DNA of 11,072 nucleotides from assembly GCA_003663355.1 (NCBI GenBank), contig QMZV01000021.1, forward strand, positions 1-11,072, read 5' to 3'. The notes beneath the pieces were generated by a model. That model was not told the DNA's origin, searched no databases, and saw only the letters and a list, made by a program, of their open reading frames with translations. Every line of letters begins with the position of its first letter. Positions within the stretch are counted from its first letter, which is position 1. Below are positions 5,960-11,072 of the stretch, one piece after another. The stretch is from Candidatus Aenigmatarchaeota archaeon (GTDB lineage: Archaea > Aenigmatarchaeota > Aenigmatarchaeia > QMZS01). Position numbers and translations under genes: made by a program.

Positions 5960-7225
5960 TTAGATAAAAGGCCCAACAAAATTATAGATTATCAAAACAA
6001 AAATAATCAAGGAAATAAAATTTGCGATTTTTCTATTTGTCAGAGTTTCAAGAACCAAACCACCATCAAGAGGTTTTATTGGAAGAATATTGACAATTGC
6101 AACCCCGAAGCATACTGCAATAATAAAAGAAATTAGTTTAAGCAAGAATTCTCCAATCTTTTCAAAATTTCTATTCTTTACTTCATAATCTCTGTAATTC
6201 ATAGGTGCTATAAAATCTAAAATGGGATCATAGCTTGTTACAATTCCTAAAAAAGGTTTTCCATTATTTTCTGCTAAAGTAATATTATAAATTCCTTTGG
6301 TTGTTTCAATTAAAATTGTATCATTTGGTTTATGCTTTGATAGAATAAAAGAAACATCTTTTGGGGTATTTATCCAATAATTATCTATTTTTTTTATTGC
6401 CCCAGATAAATTGTTTCTTACTGCGGGCCAATCTTGAAAAACAATTATCTCTGTTTTATTTTTCTGTTCCTTAAAAAGAGTTTTTGTTAATAAATAAGTG
6501 TTGTTTTCTGTTTTCAGTTCCATTATTCCATTTGTTAAATTATTTATCTCAATAATCTCTGTTTTATTAATTTTTTCTGCTGGGAAAGAATAATAAATTC
6601 CTGCTGGGGTATAAGCAACAGATAAAAAGATATTCAGAATTAAAATAAAGAATAAAGCAGTAACTATGTTTGAGAAAGAACCCGCACAGAAGACCTGCAA
6701 TCGTTTAAATTTAGAGGCTTTTTTCAGTTGTTTTTCATCCGGTTCAACAAAAGCTCCTGGAATAAATAAAAATAAAATTAAACCAAGGGATTTTATTCTC
6801 AACTTATTTATGGATAGAGCAAAAGCATGAGATAGTTCATGGGGGAAAATCAAGATTATTATTGCAATAAGCCAGTACCAGATTGGAACTAAAAACAATC
6901 CTGGTTGGAAAGAAAAAGAACTTGTTGGAAAAGGCAAAACTAGAGCAAAACCGCTGCTTCCAATTCCAGAAGCAATGTTTATGGTGTTATTCATCAAATA
7001 CCAAATTCCAAAAAACATTGCAAGAAATGAGACACAAATACCAATATTAAAATAAATATTCCAGAATTTTCTGTGCTTGATTGCATGTTTTTTTATATCC
7101 TGTTTGAATTTTTTTGTTCTCATCATCAAAATAATTCCTTGTCTCTCAATTTTGTCTCTTTTAAGATAAACAATCAGTCCTGTTATTGCAACAAAAATAA
7201 CAAAACCAATTAAACCAGAATCCAT
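5960..7225 (-). CDS. Site-2-type intramembrane metalloprotease (M50 family)
   Basis: Zinc protease that cleaves transmembrane substrates within the membrane, often for signalling. It has 421 residues from the ATG at 7225. Zinc ligands lie in HELSH (129-133) and in NILPIKPLDGG (379-389, Asp387). About seven hydrophobic segments are seen, near residues 4-21, 57-78, 114-138, 147-162, 187-205, 361-382 and 403-420. The soluble part at about 215-330 fits a PDZ-like domain between the two catalytic halves. The frame stays open to 7351, but that extension overlaps the upstream 114-aa gene and encodes a basic, non-hydrophobic stretch; the ATG at 7225 begins right before the first membrane segment. ATTTAAAA (7252-7259) may be its TATA box. 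The substrate is unknown. Confidence 0.92.
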   Translation of the reverse strand: MDSGLIGFVIFVAITGLIVYLKRDKIERQGIILMMRTKKFKQDIKKHAIKHRKFWNIYFNIGICVSFLAMFFGIWYLMNNTINIASGIGSSGFALVLPFPTSSFSFQPGLFLVPIWYWLIAIIILIFPHELSHAFALSINKLRIKSLGLILFLFIPGAFVEPDEKQLKKASKFKRLQVFCAGSFSNIVTALFFILILNIFLSVAYTPAGIYYSFPAEKINKTEIIEINNLTNGIMELKTENNTYLLTKTLFKEQKNKTEIIVFQDWPAVRNNLSGAIKKIDNYWINTPKDVSFILSKHKPNDTILIETTKGIYNITLAENNGKPFLGIVTSYDPILDFIAPMNYRDYEVKNRNFEKIGEFLLKLISFIIAVCFGVAIVNILPIKPLDGGLVLETLTNRKIANFISLIIFVLIIYNFVGPFI

Positions 7226-7254
7226 TATTATGAAAGAAAAAAGTTTTAATTGTT

Positions 7255-7599
7255 TTAAATAATGTCTATTAATCCTTCTAAAGGATTTTCTTCTTTTTCC
7301 AAATAAATTTCTACATACTCGTCTGTTGGAGTATGTCCTCCATATACCCATCCTTTACAATTACGTTCAACATATTCATGTACATTTTTTTCTAGTTCTT
7401 TGATGCTCTGCAATTTAGCTACCTCTGGATCAATTTCTTTTGTAGTGATGGGAAAGAGAGGCTTTCTAATCAAAAATAAATCTTTATAGGATACTCTTAT
7501 TGTTTTTGTATCTGTTTCATTGCCTCTGTAATCTATGTGATGATATTCACACCCATTTTCTTTTTCTTTAATCTCCAGTGGTACTAATCTACTTGTCAT
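7255..7599 (-). CDS. Hypothetical protein, 114 aa
   Basis: I do not recognise this protein. It is soluble and rather acidic, with no signal peptide, membrane segment or Cys motif. The sequence has a central GWVYGG patch (83-88) and an acidic C-terminus. Start at ATG 7599; a TTTAAAG box about 25-30 bp upstream suggests its own promoter in the 80-bp spacer after polD small-subunit stop. It ends 29 bp before the protease start. It is likely real because it fills the space between two sure genes with one frame and correct spacing, and the competing frame (upstream extension of the protease) looks non-coding. Confidence 0.6.
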   Translation of the reverse strand: MTSRLVPLEIKEKENGCEYHHIDYRGNETDTKTIRVSYKDLFLIRKPLFPITTKEIDPEVAKLQSIKELEKNVHEYVERNCKGWVYGGHTPTDEYVEIYLEKEENPLEGLIDII

Positions 7600-7679
7600 T
7601 ACTATATAAAGATAAAAACTTTAAATACCCACTAAATTAATTATAACAGTGTAATAATCTCCAAAACCAATAAAATTCT

Positions 7680-10223
7680 TTAATTCAAATTAATCAATTT
7701 ACTCTCTCTTGTCTGCAAATCAACATAGGCAAATATTCCTGGATGCGGAATGTGTCCTTGCATCTCTTGATATTTTGTTCTTCCCTGAAAAGTTCCGGAA
7801 TTTATTAACAAAATATTTTTATAATTTTCCAAGCAAACAGTGTGCAAATGTCCGGAATGAAAGATATCTGGAATTTCTTTAATAACTAAATCATCTGTCT
7901 GTTTTGGTATAACTAAAGAAGAGCCGTAACTTGGTGCAAGATGTCTTCTTTTTAAAACTTCTATCATAGGCAAACATGGTTTCTTATAACCTTCCTGTCT
8001 TATTTTAGGCATCTCTCTTATAATATCATCATAAGAATATCCATGATACATCAGAATTCTAAAATTTTTGTTTAAAACAACAGAGCATGGATTTGTTCCA
8101 AACTCAATATTTTGTAATTTTGATAGAGCAGTTTCTTTTAGAGTTTGTTGTGGTTCCTGATTCCCAACAATATCATGATTCCCTGGTTGAACAATAATCT
8201 TTATATGTTCTGGAATTTTTGCCAGAAGTTCTGCCAAATACTCATATTGTTTTTCATAACTTTTTATTGATAAATCTTTTTCCTGATTTAAATAAATTCC
8301 AACTCCATCACAATTATGTAAAATAATACCATTAGCTATATAAGAATTATCATTTTCTACTTCTAAATTATACACAAATCCTTTATATTTTTGTTTTATA
8401 TTTTTCTTTAGTTTTTTTAAAGAGTAGAAAAAAGATTCTCTAAATTCTCTTGGATTTCTCCTTAACCCCTCTTTAAATCCAAAGAGTTCTAATATTGGCA
8501 TTGTGGTTTCATTTGAAAATGAAAGTTCAAAATAATTTTTTGTTTTTGAAATTCTTTTCCCAAACTTACTAAATATTTCTCCTCTTGATAAACAGAGAGA
8601 AGTATAAATCCCAGAAAATTCAAGTCTCAATCTGATTTTTTTTAGTAGATTAATACTTGTATTATTTATTCTTACCCTCCCGCCTATTTTCCTTTTTTCA
8701 AAGCAACCATCTGACAAAACTAAACCATATACTATCCACTTAAATTGCTCCAATGGTAGATTTAACCAAAACTCTGGTATATCTTTTATTTTATTTTTGT
8801 AAAACTGACTAAAAAATTTTGCAAGAGGCTTTGAGTTTATATACATCATCTTTAAATTATTTTGCTGATGAACTAACAAATTCAACTTTAATTTTCTTGC
8901 CCATCTCTCTACAATTTCAATAGCATTTTTCTTTCTTTTCCCAAAATAAAAACTAACTGTTCCTCTTTTTTTATTTAATTTTACTGTTCCATCTCCAAGA
9001 AATAATCCAATTACTGTTAAGAAATCTTTATCTAGTTTAACTTTTTTTTGGAGACTTGAACTTCTTATCTTATCTTGTTTTGGGGTATCAGAAAATTCTA
9101 CTTCTTTTATACTTGAAAATGGCTCTTCTGTTCTTATGTTGAATAGAGAGTACCCTTTAGATAACTGATGTGCTGGAATCCAGGATGGCATTCCTCTAAC
9201 TGAAAAGTACCTATTTTTTCTAATAGTTGCCCACACAGGATGATTTCCTGTCAAAATAATATCGGGTATGTTTGACGAATCTGTAGAAAGACCACAAACC
9301 TCCTCATCTATTTCTCTCTTAAAAACTTTTTTTACTTTTTGCCATCTGTTAGAGTGAGTTAACACCTCTTCTCCAATTTTTATATCTTCTATTTTTTTGA
9401 GACCTTTTTTTGTTAAAATTAAAGTTTCAGGTAGTACACACAAATCTCCTCCAACAAAAATATATTTAACTTTCTCTGCTTCTTTTGAATTAATCCACTT
9501 AATAAATTTATTAAAGAGATGTTCAAGAAAATCAATACTGCCAACATGCAAGTCAGAGATAAAAACACAGCTTAAAGGAACATCTAATTTTTTTATTTCA
9601 TTTATTGCTGGAACATCTGGCCTTATTATTTCATTTATATAAAGATAATTGTTTTTAAAAATTCCTTTAACCCCTATTACTTCGTCCAACAAAATATTAT
9701 TTGCTTCCTCAAATAATTCAGAATTTGAATTCGTTACAATGCAAGAGATTTTTCCTGTTGGGTCTTCTAATTCTATAATCCTGTTTCCTGTGCTTGTTGT
9801 CCTTAAATCATAAACCATTCCTATTAATGAAATTTCATCATTTGCAGTTTTTTTTATATTTGCAATAGAAATTGGGTTTATTCTTTTAATCATCATCTGT
9901 TGAAGAAGAAAAAACTTTGAGTTAAAATAGGAAACAAAATCTGATACTTTTCTTTCTCTGTGCTTTATTTCCGTATTTTCAATTCTGAAATCAACATCGT
10001 GTTCCTCAGCAATTTTCTTTTCTCTGTTTCTTTCAATTTTAATTTCTCTTTCTTGCAATCTCTCTAATATGTTTTCATTAATTATAATTTCATTTAATTT
10101 CAAAACTCTTTCAAGCAAGTTTTTTTCTTTAATAATCTTTAAAGCCTTTTTAGTAACAAATTTTTTGTTCTTTAACAAAGTTTCAACAATTTTTTTGTCT
10201 TCTTCTGAAAATTCTTCATCCAT
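7680..10223 (-). CDS. polB: DNA polymerase D small subunit (DP1), intein-containing precursor
   Basis: DP1 is the proofreading 3'-5' exonuclease subunit of the archaeal replicative polymerase PolD. The precursor has 847 residues; removing the intein (262-637) leaves 471, near the short end for DP1. Regions in order: charged helical N-terminus (1-90), OB-fold (about 129-205, with SLIGMVYDL and IIELEDPTG), then the Mre11-like phosphoesterase. Metal ligands are all present: D224/H226 in SDLH, D260 in GGD, N682/H683 in GNHD, H727 in MYHG, and H792/H794 in SGHLH. The intein breaks the second of these motifs, GGDL^CDGVG. Extein parts are 9441-10223 and 7680-8312. The DP2 subunit is not in the window. 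Upstream is a small membrane protein gene, 33 bp away. Symbol polB is used for DP1 in some archaea and must not be confused with family B polymerase. Confidence 0.96.
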   Translation of the reverse strand: MDEEFSEEDKKIVETLLKNKKFVTKKALKIIKEKNLLERVLKLNEIIINENILERLQEREIKIERNREKKIAEEHDVDFRIENTEIKHRERKVSDFVSYFNSKFFLLQQMMIKRINPISIANIKKTANDEISLIGMVYDLRTTSTGNRIIELEDPTGKISCIVTNSNSELFEEANNILLDEVIGVKGIFKNNYLYINEIIRPDVPAINEIKKLDVPLSCVFISDLHVGSIDFLEHLFNKFIKWINSKEAEKVKYIFVGGDLCVLPETLILTKKGLKKIEDIKIGEEVLTHSNRWQKVKKVFKREIDEEVCGLSTDSSNIPDIILTGNHPVWATIRKNRYFSVRGMPSWIPAHQLSKGYSLFNIRTEEPFSSIKEVEFSDTPKQDKIRSSSLQKKVKLDKDFLTVIGLFLGDGTVKLNKKRGTVSFYFGKRKKNAIEIVERWARKLKLNLLVHQQNNLKMMYINSKPLAKFFSQFYKNKIKDIPEFWLNLPLEQFKWIVYGLVLSDGCFEKRKIGGRVRINNTSINLLKKIRLRLEFSGIYTSLCLSRGEIFSKFGKRISKTKNYFELSFSNETTMPILELFGFKEGLRRNPREFRESFFYSLKKLKKNIKQKYKGFVYNLEVENDNSYIANGIILHNCDGVGIYLNQEKDLSIKSYEKQYEYLAELLAKIPEHIKIIVQPGNHDIVGNQEPQQTLKETALSKLQNIEFGTNPCSVVLNKNFRILMYHGYSYDDIIREMPKIRQEGYKKPCLPMIEVLKRRHLAPSYGSSLVIPKQTDDLVIKEIPDIFHSGHLHTVCLENYKNILLINSGTFQGRTKYQEMQGHIPHPGIFAYVDLQTRESKLINLN
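8313..9440 (-). mobile_element. Intein with LAGLIDADG homing endonuclease in DP1
   Basis: A 376-residue in-frame intein. It begins with Cys (codon 9438-9440), block A CVLPETLILT. Block B is GNHPVWA (His328 of the precursor). It ends with block F/G YNLEVENDNSYIANG...LHN followed by extein Cys638, so it has the full set for class 1 splicing: Cys1, block B His, penultimate His, terminal Asn, +1 Cys. The endonuclease part carries two LAGLIDADG helices, IGLFLGDGT (about 405-413) and VYGLVLSDG (498-506), each with its catalytic Asp (411 and 505), so it may still be active. Base composition matches the host gene, so it is not a very recent import by that measure. Confidence 0.95.
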
Positions 10224-10256
10224 AAAATTTAGATTAAAGAAATAATTGAACTGATT

Positions 10257-10544
10257 TTAAGAATAACGTTTTCTGATAAATCTGTATAGAACCACAATTA
10301 TACAAGAAACAAAATACCAATAAAGAAAGCCAACAACAAAAGTTAGTAAACCTAAATTACCAGTTACTATTACTACAGGAAGTATTAAAAAATAATATAG
10401 AAGTTCTATAATTTTAAACCACATCGGTGGCGGCGCACCCATAGACATACTTACAAATATTACAAATAAGAAAAATATGGTAGTTATAATCAATTTATTA
10501 TCTTCTGGTCTAAAAAATTCTTTAATTGCTTTTTTATCAACCAT
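10257..10544 (-). CDS. Small membrane protein, 95 aa
   Basis: Function unknown. The N-terminus has AIKEFFRPEDNK followed by a hydrophobic segment (about 18-36), a Pro-rich turn GAPPP, a second segment (about 43-61) and a third (about 64-88), and a basic tail RFIRKRYS. The basic tail would be expected on the cytoplasmic side. Many archaea encode short proteins of this design (a charged EFF/FL-P start followed by membrane helices), none with a role I can name. It lies between rpl37e (28 bp) and DP1 (33 bp), so co-transcription is likely. Confidence 0.65.
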   Translation of the reverse strand: MVDKKAIKEFFRPEDNKLIITTIFFLFVIFVSMSMGAPPPMWFKIIELLYYFLILPVVIVTGNLGLLTFVVGFLYWYFVSCIIVVLYRFIRKRYS

Positions 10545-10572
10545 AAAATATATTATTAAACATTTAAGTAGT

Positions 10573-10764
10573 TTATTTCTTCCTGTTTCTCTTCCCCAAA
10601 GGGCTTTTCCATCTCCATGAATAGGTTTTTATTTTCTTTGATTTTCCATATCCGCATTTTGTGCAGAATTTCTTCTTTATATTGTAAGAATGAGAGCCGC
10701 ATCTCTTGCAGATTGTATGCAACAGTTTATTATGTTTTCCAAAACTCGGAGTTCCTCTTGTCAT
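10573..10764 (-). CDS. rpl37e: 50S ribosomal protein L37e
   Basis: A zinc-binding protein of the archaeal and eukaryotic large ribosomal subunit that sits on 23S rRNA. The protein has 63 residues, normal for the family. The start TRGTPSFGKHNK, the zinc ribbon CKRC (19-22) plus CTKC (34-37), and the basic tail KSPLGKRNRKK are diagnostic. In many archaea this gene lies next to an Lsm/snRNP gene; here it is followed by a small membrane protein and DP1 instead. TTAATAAA on the plus strand at 10785-10792 is centred about 24 bp before the start and may be its TATA box. Confidence 0.97.
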   Translation of the reverse strand: MTRGTPSFGKHNKLLHTICKRCGSHSYNIKKKFCTKCGYGKSKKIKTYSWRWKSPLGKRNRKK

Positions 10765-10794
10765 ATTTATATTCGCAGAAAAATTTAATAAATT
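10765..10794. promoter_or_regulatory. 30-bp divergent promoter, rpl37e / TctA-like gene
   Basis: Two TATA-like boxes cross over in this spacer: TTTATATT (10766-10773), centred about 26 bp before the plus-strand ATG at 10795, and TTTATTAA on the minus strand (10785-10792), centred about 24 bp before the rpl37e ATG at 10764. Both spacings place transcription starts at or next to the start codons, as in leaderless archaeal mRNAs. There is no room for a Shine-Dalgarno-led leader on both sides. Confidence 0.5.
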
Positions 10795-11072
10795 ATGTTT
10801 CTTGAACTTTTTTTCTTTTTACTTCTTGGAATTCTGCTTGGGGTTATTGCAGGATTAATTCCAGGGCTGCATCCAAATACAATTGCCTTTCTTCTAATTT
10901 CTCTTTCTCCTTTTCTCGGAATTGAAACAATTTACCTTATAGCGATTCTTGTTGGGTCGGAAATTACAAATTCTTTTGTTGATTTTATTCCATCAATTCT
11001 TTTTTCAGCGCCAGAGGAAGATACGGCTCTTTCCATTCTTCCTGGACAGAGATTTTTGCTTGCTGGAAGGGC
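10795..11072 (+). CDS. COG1784/TctA-like membrane protein (partial, N-terminal)
   Basis: The first 92 residues of a multi-pass membrane protein that runs off the right edge. After a hydrophobic start it has GLIPGLHPNT (20-29), then a second hydrophobic block, then SEITNSFVDFIPS and a stretch with SAPEEDTALSILPGQR. These are the hallmarks of the archaeal relatives of TctA, the large permease of tripartite tricarboxylate transporters (COG1784/DUF112 type). The substrate of the archaeal form is not known, and no TctB or binding-protein partner is visible here. Start at ATG 10795, 26 bp after a TATA-like box; divergent from rpl37e. Confidence 0.88.
   Translation, partial: MFLELFFFLLLGILLGVIAGLIPGLHPNTIAFLLISLSPFLGIETIYLIAILVGSEITNSFVDFIPSILFSAPEEDTALSILPGQRFLLAGR

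Noticed and set aside
7226..7351. Upstream extension of the protease frame adding 42 residues.
   Set aside because: It overlaps the 114-aa gene and is basic and hydrophilic. The ATG at 7225 sits just before the first membrane segment.
10617..10805. Plus-strand open frame opposite rpl37e.
   Set aside because: L37e is certain on the other strand; the opposite frame has no recognisable features.

Overview
This AT-rich window (roughly two thirds A+T by eye) is archaeal. The evidence is a DNA polymerase D small subunit, ribosomal protein L37e, an archaeal-type triosephosphate isomerase, a class I lysyl-tRNA synthetase, and tRNA genes without encoded CCA, one of them carrying bulge-helix-bulge introns. 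Very short spacers, TATA-like boxes about 25 bp before several start codons, and small proteins suggest a streamlined archaeon. A DPANN lineage of the Pacearchaeota/Woesearchaeota type is my inference; no marker here proves it.

Left part (1-3210): the N-terminal 315 residues of class I LysRS on the minus strand run off the left edge. Divergent from it is a tRNA-Arg(UCG) gene interrupted twice, in the D-loop (63 nt) and in the T-loop (55 nt). Then come tpiA and tRNA-Ser(CGA) on the minus strand. pgk is divergent from tRNA-Ser across 26 bp, so two neighbouring enzymes of the triose-phosphate part of glycolysis/gluconeogenesis sit either side of a tRNA gene.

Middle and right part (3211-10764): nine genes all lie on the minus strand. 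In transcription order they are rpl37e, a 95-aa membrane protein, the PolD small subunit DP1 (interrupted by a 376-residue LAGLIDADG intein), a 114-aa orphan, a site-2-type membrane metalloprotease, an OLD/RecF-like ATPase overlapping a small Toprim-like protein by 4 bp, a YbaK-type aminoacyl-tRNA deacylase, and a thymidylate kinase whose P-loop lysine is replaced by cysteine. At the right edge a COG1784/TctA-like membrane protein starts on the plus strand, 30 bp from rpl37e.

The most interesting items are: (1) the tRNA-Arg with two non-canonical introns, each with a well-formed BHB; (2) the compact ATPase + Toprim-like pair, which resembles the logic of OLD/PARIS/RloAB-type defence modules but is much smaller; (3) the intein inserted in the metal-binding GGD motif of DP1; (4) the altered P-loop of the thymidylate kinase. 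I saw no CRISPR array, insertion sequence, rRNA or attachment site.
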